Positions 23,020-31,177 of a DNA stretch of 38,322 nt are shown here, piece by piece (the first letter of the stretch is position 1; the number at the start of each line of letters is the position of its first letter). Source of the stretch: Clostridia bacterium (lineage in GTDB: Bacteria; Bacillota; Clostridia; Oscillospirales; Acutalibacteraceae). The stretch covers positions 1 through 38,322 of the forward strand of contig JAFXFC010000056.1 in the NCBI GenBank assembly GCA_017513525.1, given 5' to 3'. A program made the translations under genes and the position numbers. The notes under the pieces are model-generated. The model worked only from the letters and a program-made list of their open reading frames with translations, was not told the DNA's origin and did not search any database.

Positions 23020-23806
23020 AATAAGAGATGTTCATAAAACCTTTAATGCAGGTACAATAAATGAGAAAAAAGCATTGAGTGGCGTAAATCTCACGCTTAA
23101 TGACGGCGATTTTGTAACTGTCATCGGCGGTAACGGTGCAGGTAAATCCACCCTTCTTAATATGATAACAGGTGTGTATCCCGTAGATAAGGGAAGTATC
23201 ATTCTTGACGGAAATGATATAACAAAGCTTCCCGAGCATAAAAGAGCCAAGCTTTTAGGCAGAGTTTTCCAGGACCCGATGACGGGTACATCCGCAGGTA
23301 TGCAGATAGATGAAAACCTCGCTATTGCCGCAAGAAGAGGTAAATTCAGAAGCCTTCTTCCCGGTGTTACGAAAAAGGAGAGAGAAGAATTCAAAACTCT
23401 TCTTAAAAAGCTTGATCTCGGCCTTGAAAACAGACTTTCCTCAAAGGTAGGACTTCTTTCGGGCGGTCAGCGACAGGCAGTAACACTTCTTATGGCTTCA
23501 ATGCAGAATCCGAAGCTGTTGCTTCTTGATGAACACACGGCGGCTCTTGATCCTCAGACTGCCGCAAAGGTTCTCGCACTTACGGAAGAGATAGTAAGTG
23601 AAGCAAAGATAACTACACTTATGATAACACATAATATGAAGGATGCCATAAGACTCGGCAACCGTCTTATTATGATGAATAACGGACAGATAATTTACGA
23701 TATTTCAGGTGAAGAAAAGAAAAACCTTAAAGTATCTGACCTTATGGAGCTTTTTGCAAAAGCAAGTTCAGGTGAATTCGCCAACGACAGAATGCTTCTC
23801 AGTTAA
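23012..23806 (+). CDS. ABC transporter ATP-binding protein (TrpZ-like)
   Basis: This 264-residue ATPase has Walker A GGNGAGKST (residues about 38-46), the signature LSGGQRQAV and Walker B LLLLDEHTAALDP. The DEHTAALD variant is characteristic of ATPases in this importer class. AAGGAGGA precedes the ATG, which lies inside the end of the permease gene. It completes a binding protein-permease-ATPase importer at 20973-23806, ended by the hairpin at 23812. Confidence 0.93.
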   Translation: MLEIRDVHKTFNAGTINEKKALSGVNLTLNDGDFVTVIGGNGAGKSTLLNMITGVYPVDKGSIILDGNDITKLPEHKRAKLLGRVFQDPMTGTSAGMQIDENLAIAARRGKFRSLLPGVTKKEREEFKTLLKKLDLGLENRLSSKVGLLSGGQRQAVTLLMASMQNPKLLLLDEHTAALDPQTAAKVLALTEEIVSEAKITTLMITHNMKDAIRLGNRLIMMNNGQIIYDISGEEKKNLKVSDLMELFAKASSGEFANDRMLLS

Positions 23807-23811
23807 AAAAA

Positions 23812-23840
23812 CAGCCCGACAATTTTGTCGGGCTGAAATT
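23812..23840. terminator. Bidirectional terminator
   Basis: CAGCCCGAC (23812-23820) pairs with GTCGGGCTG (23827-23835) around AATTTT. On the minus strand it is followed by seven T residues, on the plus strand by a weaker AAATTTTT. It serves the ABC importer and the convergent cyclophilin gene. Confidence 0.88.
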
Positions 23841-23842
23841 TT

Positions 23843-24316
23843 TCAGATGATAGACATTTTCTTAATAACTACGGGAGTTACGGGTCTGTCGCCGTAGGTG
23901 GTGGGTGTGCAGGCAATTTCGTCAACTGCATCAATGCCGTCAACTACCTTACCGAAAGCGGCATAGCTGCCGTCAAGGTGGGGAGCATCCTCGTGCATAA
24001 TGAAAAACTGTGAGCTTGCGGAATTGGGATCCATAGCTCTTGCCATTGAAATAACGCCTTTTGTATGGCGAAGATCATTCTGCGGGAAGCCGTTCATGGC
24101 AAATTCGCCCGGAATTTTTTCTTTTGCACCGCCCATGCCTGTGCCCTGAGGGTCGCCGCCCTGTATCATAAAGCCTCTTATGATGCGGTGGAAAGTAAGA
24201 CCGTCATAAAAGCCCTCGGAAACGAGCTTTTCAAAATTAGCAACGGTTTTGGGAGCTTTGTCGGGATAAAGCTCAATATCAATAATTGCGCCGTTATCCA
24301 TTTCAATTCTTATCAT
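23843..24316 (-). CDS. Cyclophilin-type peptidyl-prolyl isomerase
   Basis: This 157-residue cytoplasmic cyclophilin covers the whole domain: 'GLTFHRIIRGFMIQGGDPQG', 'SMARAMDPNSASSQFFIMHE' and YAAFGKVVDG are the active-site segments, with the catalytic Arg in FHRI. It catalyses cis-trans isomerisation of prolyl bonds during folding. The ATG at 24316 has AGGAGG nine bases upstream; the frame continues upstream without a ribosome site. It is alone in its unit, convergent with the ABC importer. Confidence 0.95.
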   Translation of the reverse strand: MIRIEMDNGAIIDIELYPDKAPKTVANFEKLVSEGFYDGLTFHRIIRGFMIQGGDPQGTGMGGAKEKIPGEFAMNGFPQNDLRHTKGVISMARAMDPNSASSQFFIMHEDAPHLDGSYAAFGKVVDGIDAVDEIACTPTTYGDRPVTPVVIKKMSII

Positions 24317-24420
24317 AATGTTTTTCCTCCTGTAAAATATCTTTATAATTTTAACACAAAACAGAATATTATGCACTATGCAATTCAACTAAATCAGATA
24401 TTTGTTTTTATATAAAATTG

Positions 24421-24449
24421 ATATATTTGTAAAAGGCTTGCCATATAAT
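24421..24449 (+). promoter_or_regulatory. Candidate sporulation sigma-E promoter of yabPQ
   Basis: CATATAAT at 24442-24449 matches the sigma-E -10 pattern CATAnAnT, and ATATATT at 24421-24427 is a partial -35 match 14 bases before it. In Bacillus subtilis yabP and yabQ are expressed in the mother cell under sigma-E, which supports the reading. TATAAT within the same site could also be read by sigma-A. Confidence 0.45.
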
Positions 24450-24483
24450 TTACAGAAATATTATTTGTAAAAGAGGTAAGGCT

Positions 24484-24759
24484 ATGGATGAATTCTCAAA
24501 AAAAATTCCTCATTCTCTGATACTTGATGACAGAAAAAAGCTGACGCTTACAGGTATTACTGATGTAGGCAACTTTGATGAGGAAAGCATGACAGTATAT
24601 ACAGGTTTCGGAGAAATATCTGTTACGGGAGAAAAAATGCAGGTAACTGTTCTCAATGTTGAAACAGGGCAGTTTTGTGCAGAGGGAAAAATTATTTCCA
24701 TAAAATATTCAGATAAAACCGTTAAAAATCCCGGATTTTTCTCTAAGGTGTTCAAATGA
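24484..24759 (+). CDS. yabP: Sporulation protein YabP
   Basis: This 91-residue protein matches YabP: HSLILDDRKKLTLTGITDVG followed by NFDEESMTVYTGFGEISVTG and a beta-rich end. YabP is a mother-cell sporulation protein needed with YabQ for spore cortex formation in B. subtilis. AGAGGTAAGG precedes the ATG. Its stop overlaps the yabQ start by four bases, and the order yabP-yabQ-divIC-yabR is the same as in B. subtilis. Confidence 0.92.
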   Translation: MDEFSKKIPHSLILDDRKKLTLTGITDVGNFDEESMTVYTGFGEISVTGEKMQVTVLNVETGQFCAEGKIISIKYSDKTVKNPGFFSKVFK

Positions 24760-25244
24760 TAACGGGATTTGAGCACACAGTGCAGTTAGCGGTACTGTTA
24801 AAGGCGGCAGGTGCCGGTTACATAATAGGACTTTTTTATTCCGTAGTAATGTTTCTCAATGCCATGAACGGCAGGAATACAGTGCTTGTTTTTTTAAGAG
24901 ATATACTGTTTTTTGCTTCGGCTGCATTTTTTACATTCTTGTTCTCACTGAAATACAATGCAGGAATAGTTCGGTTTTATATTCTGGCGGGTGAGGGGAT
25001 AGGCTTTTGCTTGTTTTATATTTTTCCCGGTTCAGCAATGGGGAAAGTATGGCGGGGGGCTGCAAAAAGAATTCAAAAAGTATTTCGTGCTTTTACTGCT
25101 AAGCAAAAGGAAGTCATAAACAGAATAAAATCATTTTTTCTTGAAAAAATAAAATTGAGAAAAAAGCCAAAAAAACTTGATTTTTCCCACTTTTTTAAGC
25201 TTCGTTTTTTGAAAATAAAAAAGCGAAAACAGTCAAAATCATAA
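24756..25244 (+). CDS. yabQ: Spore cortex biosynthesis protein YabQ
   Basis: This 162-residue protein has an N-terminal set of three or so hydrophobic segments (about 10-95: GAGYIIGLFYSVVMFLNAMN, LVFLRDILFFASAAFFTFLF) and a strongly basic cytoplasmic tail rich in Lys/Arg/Phe from residue 105 on. That architecture matches YabQ, a forespore-membrane protein needed for cortex assembly. It is translationally coupled to yabP. Confidence 0.9.
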   Translation: MITGFEHTVQLAVLLKAAGAGYIIGLFYSVVMFLNAMNGRNTVLVFLRDILFFASAAFFTFLFSLKYNAGIVRFYILAGEGIGFCLFYIFPGSAMGKVWRGAAKRIQKVFRAFTAKQKEVINRIKSFFLEKIKLRKKPKKLDFSHFFKLRFLKIKKRKQSKS

Positions 25245-25301
25245 TATCGCAGTTCTTCTGTCAGTATTAATAATATTTTACAAAAATTTTTATAAAAATA
25301 C

Positions 25302-25330
25302 TTGATATTGATTTTTTACTGGTATATAAT
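25302..25330 (+). promoter_or_regulatory. Sigma-A promoter of divIC
   Basis: TTGATA at 25302-25307 and TATAAT at 25325-25330 are 17 bases apart, 52 bases before the ATG at 25383. This gives divIC vegetative expression independent of the sporulation genes before it. Confidence 0.75.
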
Positions 25331-25382
25331 TACTATATTAAGGTGTTGATATATATAAAGGATATAGAAAGTTGGTGAAAGT

Positions 25383-25670
25383 ATGACTAAGACATCAGGC
25401 CGCCGCAGTATAATATTAGTCCTCAGTGTTATTGCCATACTTTGTTTTTCTCTTGTTATTTTTGCATGGTTAACTATAGATTCAAACGAAAAACAGATTC
25501 AGCTTGATTCTCTTAATTTGCAGCTTCAGCAGCTTCAGCAGGAAAATCAGGAAATCGATCATCTCATTAATAATGCTGATGAAGCAGAGCTTTATGAGCA
25601 TCTTGCCCGTGAAAGAGGATATGCTTATCCCGATGAGAAGGTCTATTATGATGTAACGCCGGGCAAATGA
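25383..25670 (+). CDS. divIC: Septum formation initiator, DivIC/FtsB-like
   Basis: This 95-residue bitopic protein has a short basic cytoplasmic N-terminus, one membrane helix at about 11-30 and an extracytoplasmic coiled coil at about 33-65 (LDSLNLQLQQLQQENQEIDH), ending with the ARERGYAYPDEKVYYD block common in this family. DivIC joins FtsL and DivIB at the division site and helps activate septal peptidoglycan synthesis. Position between yabQ and yabR agrees with B. subtilis. Confidence 0.9.
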   Translation: MTKTSGRRSIILVLSVIAILCFSLVIFAWLTIDSNEKQIQLDSLNLQLQQLQQENQEIDHLINNADEAELYEHLARERGYAYPDEKVYYDVTPGK

Positions 25671-25734
25671 TCGTTAACAGCCGATTTATTCAGCGGTTAT
25701 ATAAAACTCTAATTTTAGGAGGACCCGTCAATTT

Positions 25735-26211
25735 ATGCAGTCACTGGTTGGTGAAATTTATGAAGGTAAGGTAACAGGCCTTACTTCATTCGGAGCATTT
25801 GTCAAAATGTCCAACGGCGAAACAGGTATGGTACATATTTCTGAAGTAGCTTCAACTTATGTCAAAGACATAGCAGAACACCTTGCCGAAGGTCAGGAGG
25901 TAAAAGTAAAAGTTCTTGCGATAAACGAGAATAATAAGATCAGTTTATCTATCAAGCAGGCTTCTCCCCCTGCTCCCAAAACAGCAGAAAATCAGGGAAG
26001 AAAACCTCAGCAGAGTGTAAATCCCCAGCGAAATTCGGGAAGAAATGCTCCTGCCGCCTCATCTAAGCCTTCAAATGTTTCAGCTGCTCCCATGTCTTTT
26101 GAGGATATGATGGCAAAGTTCAAGCAGGAAAGTGACGAAAAAATGTCTGTTCTTAAGCGCAGCGGTGATTTTAAGACCGGTTCACGCCGTGGCTACGGTA
26201 ATAACAGATAA
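25735..26211 (+). CDS. S1-domain RNA-binding protein, YabR-like
   Basis: This 158-residue protein has one S1 RNA-binding domain at residues 1-75 (GEIYEGKVTGLTSFGAFVKM, then GMVHISEVA), followed by a low-complexity Gln/Pro/Ser/Asn linker and a short basic C-terminus with SRRGYGNNR. The architecture and position match YabR. It probably binds RNA or ribosomes. AGGAGG precedes the ATG. The hairpin at 26243 ends the unit. Confidence 0.9.
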   Translation: MQSLVGEIYEGKVTGLTSFGAFVKMSNGETGMVHISEVASTYVKDIAEHLAEGQEVKVKVLAINENNKISLSIKQASPPAPKTAENQGRKPQQSVNPQRNSGRNAPAASSKPSNVSAAPMSFEDMMAKFKQESDEKMSVLKRSGDFKTGSRRGYGNNR

Positions 26212-26242
26212 AGGGTCAGTTTACAGTTTACATAATATGCTT

Positions 26243-26291
26243 TACCGCTGTTATGTCTTTGTAGTGTTACAAAGCAGATAGCGGTATTTTT
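26243..26291 (+). terminator. Terminator after yabR
   Basis: TACCGCT (26243-26249) pairs with AGCGGTA (26280-26286), and inside it CTTTGTA pairs with TACAAAG around GTGT. TTTTT follows. The start of the fumarase gene is only 28 bases further, without room for a full promoter between them. Confidence 0.82.
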
Positions 26292-26318
26292 CATATGTTT
26301 GATAAATGAGGTATAAGT

Positions 26319-27161
26319 ATGCGTGAAATTCATTCGGATAAAATAGTATCAGCCGTTCGGGATGCTGTTATAAAGGCAAATATTTATTTGCCCTCTTCGC
26401 TTTGCGAAAAAATAGAGTATTTCGCCGAAAAGGAAACGGTAACTGTAGCTAAAAGCGTTTTTTCTGATATGAAGGATAACCTGAAAGCTGCCCATGAGTT
26501 TCAGATTCCTATTTGTCAGGATTGCGGTATGGCGGTCATATTTGCCGAAGTGGGACAGAATGTTCATATATCGGGTGAAGCCTTTGAAAATGCCGTAAAT
26601 CGCGGAGTGGCATCGGGCTATAAAGAGGGGTATCTCAGAAAATCTATTGTTAAGGATCCTCTTTTCAGAGAAAATACCGAAGATAATACGCCTGCGGTCA
26701 TTCATACGAGAATAGTACCGGGCGATAAAATCAAGCTGACGGTTGCTCCCAAGGGCTTTGGCAGTGAAAATATGAGTAAGATAAAAATGTTTAATCCCAC
26801 TGCAACAAAAGAAGACATAATTGATTTTGTTGTGTCTGTTGTGAAAGAGGCTGATGCAAAGCCCTGTCCGCCTGTTGTTATCGGTGTTGGTATCGGCGGT
26901 GATTTTGAGTATGCCCCCTTGCTTTCAAAAAAAGCATTGTGCAGAGATGTGAATGTGCCCAATGGCAATGAATATTATATGGAAATGGAAAAAGAAATAC
27001 TTGATGCCGTCAATAAAACGGGTATCGGTCCTCAGGGTTTTTCGGGGGACTGCACAGCACTTGCCTGTAATATTGAAGTTTATCCTACCCATATTGCAGG
27101 ACTTCCCGTTGCGGTAAATATAGGCTGTCATGTAACAAGGCATGTTGAAGTTGAACTGTAA
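26319..27161 (+). CDS. Fumarate hydratase class I alpha subunit (or tartrate dehydratase alpha)
   Basis: This 280-residue protein matches the alpha subunit of two-subunit class I iron-sulfur fumarases and tartrate dehydratases. The cluster ligands are visible: Cys66 in PICQDCG, Cys183 in KPCPPVVIGVG, and Cys270 in GCHVTRH at the C-terminus. The enzyme hydrates fumarate to malate using a [4Fe-4S] cluster. The beta subunit (about 190 residues), normally the next gene, is absent: hpf follows after 210 bases. It must be encoded elsewhere. No good promoter lies between the yabR terminator and the ATG, so expression may come from read-through. GAGGT precedes the ATG. Confidence 0.93.
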   Translation: MREIHSDKIVSAVRDAVIKANIYLPSSLCEKIEYFAEKETVTVAKSVFSDMKDNLKAAHEFQIPICQDCGMAVIFAEVGQNVHISGEAFENAVNRGVASGYKEGYLRKSIVKDPLFRENTEDNTPAVIHTRIVPGDKIKLTVAPKGFGSENMSKIKMFNPTATKEDIIDFVVSVVKEADAKPCPPVVIGVGIGGDFEYAPLLSKKALCRDVNVPNGNEYYMEMEKEILDAVNKTGIGPQGFSGDCTALACNIEVYPTHIAGLPVAVNIGCHVTRHVEVEL

Positions 27162-27240
27162 AAATATTTGTGTGTTTTAACAAAGTTTATAAAATTTTTT
27201 AGTTTATTATGAAAAAAGTAGTAAAATTCAATAAAATATC

Positions 27241-27269
27241 TTTACAAATCCCCATATTGATGTTATAAT
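27241..27269 (+). promoter_or_regulatory. Sigma-A promoter of hpf
   Basis: TTTACA at 27241-27246 and TATAAT at 27264-27269 are 17 bases apart. The leader to the ATG at 27372 is about 95 bases and contains no strong hairpin. Confidence 0.8.
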
Positions 27270-27371
27270 ACAGATGAAACAAAAAAGAAGGGCGGTGTTT
27301 GAAGGAAGGTTTATTTCTTCGGCATTCGTCCGTTTTCTTTTTGTTAATTTATTCCAAAAGGGGATGTAGTT

Positions 27372-27899
27372 ATGAAAATTACAGTTATCGGCAGAAAATG
27401 TACTCCAAGAGATTCGTTCAAGGAACACGCAGAAAAGAAACTCAAAAAAATTGACCGTTTCTTCGGAGATTCAGCCTCAGCAAAAGTAACTGCAACCGTG
27501 GAGAAGACATCTCAGACAGTGGAAATTACAGTTATTAACGATGGGATGATTTTCAGAGCCCAGGCAAAGGCGGAGAATATGAATGAAGCGCTTGATGATT
27601 GCGTAGATCTTCTTATCCGTCAGATCCGTAAAAACAAGACAAAGCTTGAAAAGCGTTTGCGTTCAGGTGCCTTTGACGATTATGCAGATGCAGAAATTGA
27701 TGAAGAGCCCGAATTCCAGCTTGTGAGAACCAAAACCATTCCCATTAAACCTCAATCCGTTGATGAGGCTATTCTTCAGATGAATCTGCTCGGACATCAG
27801 TTTTATATGTTCCGCAATTCAGCTAACGAGGCAGTTGCAGTAGTTTACAGAAGAGAAGACGGAGGCTACGGTCTTATTGAGCCTGAAACAGAAGAATAA
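27372..27899 (+). CDS. hpf: Long-form ribosome hibernation promoting factor
   Basis: This 175-residue protein has the N-terminal HPF/YfiA domain (1-105, MKITVIGRKCTPRDSFKEHA onwards, with the FRAQAKAENMNEALDD strand-helix) and the C-terminal dimerisation domain (about 120-175, VRTKTIPIKPQSVDEAILQM). The long form dimerises ribosomes into inactive 100S particles in stationary phase. AAAAGGGG precedes the ATG. It is flanked by its own promoter and the glnN promoter. Confidence 0.95.
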   Translation: MKITVIGRKCTPRDSFKEHAEKKLKKIDRFFGDSASAKVTATVEKTSQTVEITVINDGMIFRAQAKAENMNEALDDCVDLLIRQIRKNKTKLEKRLRSGAFDDYADAEIDEEPEFQLVRTKTIPIKPQSVDEAILQMNLLGHQFYMFRNSANEAVAVVYRREDGGYGLIEPETEE

Positions 27900-27942
27900 A
27901 GACAATTTATTATACGGCAGTTGAAAAAATAAGAGAAACCTC

Positions 27943-27971
27943 TTGACAAAACGGCTGTATTGAGATAAAAT
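27943..27971 (+). promoter_or_regulatory. Sigma-A promoter of glnN
   Basis: A perfect TTGACA at 27943-27948 and TAAAAT at 27966-27971 are 17 bases apart. Predicted transcription starts near 27978, just before the hairpin at 27984. Confidence 0.85.
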
Positions 27972-27983
27972 ACCCACATCAGC

Positions 27984-28020
27984 AATGGGGCTGCAGATTT
28001 CTGCGGTCCCATTATTTTTT
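27984..28020 (+). terminator. Leader terminator/attenuator of glnN
   Basis: AATGGGGCTGCAG (27984-27996) pairs with CTGCGGTCCCATT (28001-28013) over 13 pairs with two wobbles and loop ATTT, followed by six T residues at 28015-28020. It begins about six bases after the predicted transcription start and ends 17 bases before the glnN ATG. Every glnN transcript from this promoter must pass it. I see no alternative antiterminator stem and no leader peptide in the short space. Confidence 0.75.
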
Positions 28021-28037
28021 AAGAGAGAGGTATCATT

Positions 28038-30131
28038 ATGGCAAGAGTAAGCGAATATTTCGGTCTGAATGTATTTAACGATAATGTAATGAAGGAAAAA
28101 CTTCCTCATGAAACATATAAGCTTCTCCAGCGTACCATAAAGCTCGGCAAGCATCTGGATATCGGTCTTGCAAATGTTGTTGCAAATGCAATGAAGGATT
28201 GGGCAATTGAAAAGGGTGCAACTCATTATACTCATTGGTTCCAGCCTATGACAGGTATTACTGCAGAAAAGCATGACAGCTTTATTTCCCCCGTTGACGG
28301 AAATAAGGTTATTATGGAGTTTTCAGGTAAAGAGCTCATTCAGGGTGAACCCGATGCCTCCTCATTCCCCTCAGGCGGACTCAGAGCCACCTTTGAAGCA
28401 AGAGGCTATACCGCATGGGATGCCACATCTTATGCTTTTATAAAAGACGGAGTTCTTTGTATTCCCACAGCATTCTGCTCATACGGCGGACATGCTCTTG
28501 ATGCAAAAACACCTCTTCTTCGTTCAATGGAAGCTATTAACCGTCAGGCAATGCGTGTTATAAAGCTTTTCGGTAATGAGAATGTAACAAGAATAAACAC
28601 CACTGTAGGTGCGGAACAGGAATATTTCCTTGTTGATAAAGATGTTTTTGAAAAACGCAAGGATCTTGTTTTTACTGGCAGAACTCTTTTCGGTTCAAAG
28701 CCTCCCAAGGGACAGGAGCTTGATGACCACTATTTCGGTGCAATAAAGCCCAGAGTTCAGGCTTTTATGACAGAGCTTGATGAAGAGCTCTGGAAGCTTG
28801 GAATTCTTGCAAAAACAGAACATAATGAAGCTGCTCCCGCACAGCATGAATTAGCTCCCGTATTTTCAACCACAAATATTGCAGCTGACCACAATCAGCT
28901 TACAATGGAGCTTATGCAGAAGATTGCCCGCCGCCATAATATGGTATGTCTTCTTCACGAAAAGCCTTTTGCAGGTGTTAACGGCAGCGGTAAGCATAAT
29001 AACTGGTCCATTTCAACAGATACAGGAGTAAATCTTCTTAATCCGGGTGATACACCTGCCGAAAATGCGCAGTTCTTACTGTTCCTTTGCGCCGTAATAA
29101 AGGCTGTTGACGATTATCAGGATCTTTTAAGAGTTTCCGTTGCAGCAGCAGGAAACGATCACCGTCTTGGTGCAAACGAAGCACCTCCCGCTGTTGTTTC
29201 AATGTTCTTAGGCGATGAGCTTACAGGTATACTTGAAGCTATTGAAGCTGAAAAGCCCTACGGTACAAAAGAAAAAGAGCTGCTTCGTATCGGTGTTCAT
29301 ACTCTTCCGAAATTCCCCAAGGACACAACCGACAGAAACAGAACTTCTCCGTTTGCATTTACGGGCAATAAGTTTGAATTCAGAATGCTCGGTTCATCAA
29401 ATACGATTTCAAGTGCAAATGTTATGCTTAATACTGCAGTTGCAGAAGTTTTAAGACAGTTTGCAGATGTGCTTGAAAATGCTGTTGATTTTGATTCTGA
29501 TTTACATTCACTTATCAGAAATACAATTTCAGCTCATAAGAGAATAATATTCAACGGCAACGGTTATGACGATGCATGGCTTTTTGAAGCAGAAAAGAGA
29601 GGTCTTCTCAATAATAAGACTACTCCCGATGCACTTCCCAGTCTTATTGCAGAAAAGAATATTGAACTTTTTACAACTCATAAGGTATATTCTCTTGAAG
29701 AGCTTAAAGCCCGCTATGAGATACTTTCAGAGAACTATTGCAAGGTCATCAATATTGAAGCACTTACAATGCTTGATATGGTAAATAAAGATATTTTACC
29801 TGCAGTATCAAGCTTCACGCATGAGCTTTCTGATACCGCTTTATCCAAAAAGAGTCTTTGTGCTGAAATTTCCTGTGAATATGAAACAGAGCTTGTAAAG
29901 GATATTTCTTCACTTGCTTCTGCGGTATTCTCAAAGAAAAAAGAGCTCGAGGCATTTATGATAGAAGCTCTTGAATGTGCTGATAACACCGCACTCGCAC
30001 AGTTCAGTAAGGATAAGATACTTTCATGTATGACAGAGCTTCGTATTCTTGTTGATGAGCTTGAAACAAAGACTGATTCAAATTACTGGCCCTATCCCTC
30101 ATACGGAGATATCCTTTTCAGTGTTAAATAA
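28038..30131 (+). CDS. glnN: Glutamine synthetase type III
   Basis: This 697-residue protein is a type III glutamine synthetase; types I and II are much shorter (about 450 and 350). Recognisable segments are [20 protein letters not shown] near residue 110, AEQEYFLVD with metal-binding Glu residues, [15 protein letters not shown], and the [15 protein letters not shown] loop. It forms glutamine from glutamate, ammonia and ATP in the cytoplasm. GAGAGAGG precedes the ATG. Expression appears to be controlled through the terminator hairpin in its leader. A good terminator follows at 30139. Confidence 0.96.
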   Translation: MARVSEYFGLNVFNDNVMKEKLPHETYKLLQRTIKLGKHLDIGLANVVANAMKDWAIEKGATHYTHWFQPMTGITAEKHDSFISPVDGNKVIMEFSGKELIQGEPDASSFPSGGLRATFEARGYTAWDATSYAFIKDGVLCIPTAFCSYGGHALDAKTPLLRSMEAINRQAMRVIKLFGNENVTRINTTVGAEQEYFLVDKDVFEKRKDLVFTGRTLFGSKPPKGQELDDHYFGAIKPRVQAFMTELDEELWKLGILAKTEHNEAAPAQHELAPVFSTTNIAADHNQLTMELMQKIARRHNMVCLLHEKPFAGVNGSGKHNNWSISTDTGVNLLNPGDTPAENAQFLLFLCAVIKAVDDYQDLLRVSVAAAGNDHRLGANEAPPAVVSMFLGDELTGILEAIEAEKPYGTKEKELLRIGVHTLPKFPKDTTDRNRTSPFAFTGNKFEFRMLGSSNTISSANVMLNTAVAEVLRQFADVLENAVDFDSDLHSLIRNTISAHKRIIFNGNGYDDAWLFEAEKRGLLNNKTTPDALPSLIAEKNIELFTTHKVYSLEELKARYEILSENYCKVINIEALTMLDMVNKDILPAVSSFTHELSDTALSKKSLCAEISCEYETELVKDISSLASAVFSKKKELEAFMIEALECADNTALAQFSKDKILSCMTELRILVDELETKTDSNYWPYPSYGDILFSVK

Positions 30132-30138
30132 TTTATTT

Positions 30139-30165
30139 AGGGTTGTTTTTATACAGCCCTTTTTT
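30139..30165 (+). terminator. Terminator of glnN
   Basis: AGGGTTGT (30139-30146) pairs with ACAGCCCT (30153-30160) with one wobble, followed by TTTTT. Confidence 0.88.
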
Positions 30166-30185
30166 GTTTTGTATGCAACTTAAAT

Positions 30186-30233
30186 ATGCAAAAATTGCAC
30201 AATCTGCATTAAGTTATCGTGCAATTTCTGCAT
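30186..30233. promoter_or_regulatory. Inverted repeat upstream of the toxin-antitoxin promoter
   Basis: ATGCAAAAATTGCAC (30186-30200) and GTGCAATTTCTGCAT (30219-30233) are inverted copies with one mismatch, 18 bases apart. They end seven bases before the -35 box at 30241. The placement suggests an operator bound by the HTH domain of the downstream antitoxin. No T-run follows, so it is not an obvious terminator. Confidence 0.6.
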
Positions 30234-30240
30234 AAAAGTC

Positions 30241-30269
30241 TTGCTAACCGAGAAGAATAGTGGTATAAT
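30241..30269 (+). promoter_or_regulatory. Promoter of the HTH-MNT/HEPN pair
   Basis: TTGCTA at 30241-30246 and a perfect TATAAT at 30264-30269 are 17 bases apart. Transcription should start about ten bases before the ATG at 30287, leaving a very short leader with GAGGTGAT. Confidence 0.78.
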
Positions 30270-30286
30270 ACACATGAGGTGATGTT

Positions 30287-30757
30287 ATGACATTACGGGA
30301 ACTTAGAAAAAATAAAGGGATCACTCAGCGAGAAGCTGCTGATTTTGTCGGAGTGCCATTGAGGACATACTCTAATTATGAAAATGACTCCCAAAAGCAA
30401 ACAAGCATCAAATACAAGTACATGGTAGAAAAGTTATATACCTACGGATATGTTGACGAAGAAAACGGAGTGCTGACATTGGAAGAAATAAAAAAAATTT
30501 GTGTAAGTATTTTTTCCAAATATCCTGTTGAATATTGCTATTTGTTTGGGTCATACGCAAAAGGTAAGGCAAAGCCGTCAAGTGATATAGATTTGTTGAT
30601 CTATACGACTCTTTCAGGTTTAAAGTTTTATGGTTTGGTTGAGGAGCTTCGCGAACACTTGAAGAAGAAAGTTGATGTGCTTGACCAAAAACAAGTAATT
30701 AATAACTTTGAGCTTACCAATGAAATACTGAAGGACGGTATAAAGATTTATGGATAA
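30287..30757 (+). CDS. HTH-MNT fusion antitoxin (MntA-like nucleotidyltransferase)
   Basis: This 156-residue protein joins an XRE-type helix-turn-helix at about residues 1-55 (LRELRKNKGITQREAADFVG) to a minimal nucleotidyltransferase domain at about 65-156. The MNT motif GSx10DxD is intact: Gly88-Ser89, Asp100 and Asp102. In characterised MntA-HepT pairs the antitoxin adenylylates a Tyr of the HEPN toxin. The fused HTH should let the antitoxin repress its own promoter, probably at the inverted repeat at 30186-30233. The frame overlaps the HEPN gene by eight bases. Confidence 0.87.
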   Translation: MTLRELRKNKGITQREAADFVGVPLRTYSNYENDSQKQTSIKYKYMVEKLYTYGYVDEENGVLTLEEIKKICVSIFSKYPVEYCYLFGSYAKGKAKPSSDIDLLIYTTLSGLKFYGLVEELREHLKKKVDVLDQKQVINNFELTNEILKDGIKIYG

Positions 30758-31085
30758 TATAAAAAACGATGCTTACTATATTAAGAAAATGCTTAAGGAT
30801 ATTAAATTCATCATGGAAAAAACCGAGGGAATAACCCTAGATGAACTTGAAGCAAACGAGGTGCTGTGTGACTCGGTGCTTTTTCGCTTGATACAGATCT
30901 CTGAGAATTCAGTAAAGCTCACATCCGAATTCAAGGCAAGTTATAATGATATTCCGTGGCAGGCCATTAAAGGTATGAGAAATAAGATTGTCCACGAATA
31001 TGGTGATGTAGAGTTTGATATTGTTCATCAAACCGTTACCGAGGATATCCCTGAAATTTGTGAGAAACTTGATAGTCTTGTGTAG
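30750..31085 (+). CDS. HEPN-domain toxin, HepT-like (DUF86)
   Basis: This 111-residue all-helical protein has the RX4HXY motif of HepT RNases: Arg77, His82 and Tyr84 in MRNKIVHEYG. Characterised HepT toxins cleave RNA and are neutralised when the Tyr is adenylylated by the MntA partner. The ATG lies inside the end of the antitoxin gene, so the two are coupled, with antitoxin first. All motif residues are present, so the pair looks functional. Confidence 0.88.
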   Translation: MDNIKNDAYYIKKMLKDIKFIMEKTEGITLDELEANEVLCDSVLFRLIQISENSVKLTSEFKASYNDIPWQAIKGMRNKIVHEYGDVEFDIVHQTVTEDIPEICEKLDSLV

Positions 31086-31177
31086 TTGTTTTTCTTTAGA
31101 TGTTTGTTAATAATTCATAGAGGGTCAATTATCCCCGACTTGATGCAAGAGTAAAATTATATCTAGGTGGTTTCAGT

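Noticed and set aside
27274..27369. 31-codon open frame between the hpf promoter and hpf, ending two bases before hpf
   Set aside because: Its ATG lies at the predicted transcription start and has no ribosome site, and the peptide has no recognisable composition. It could only be leaderless, for which there is no support.
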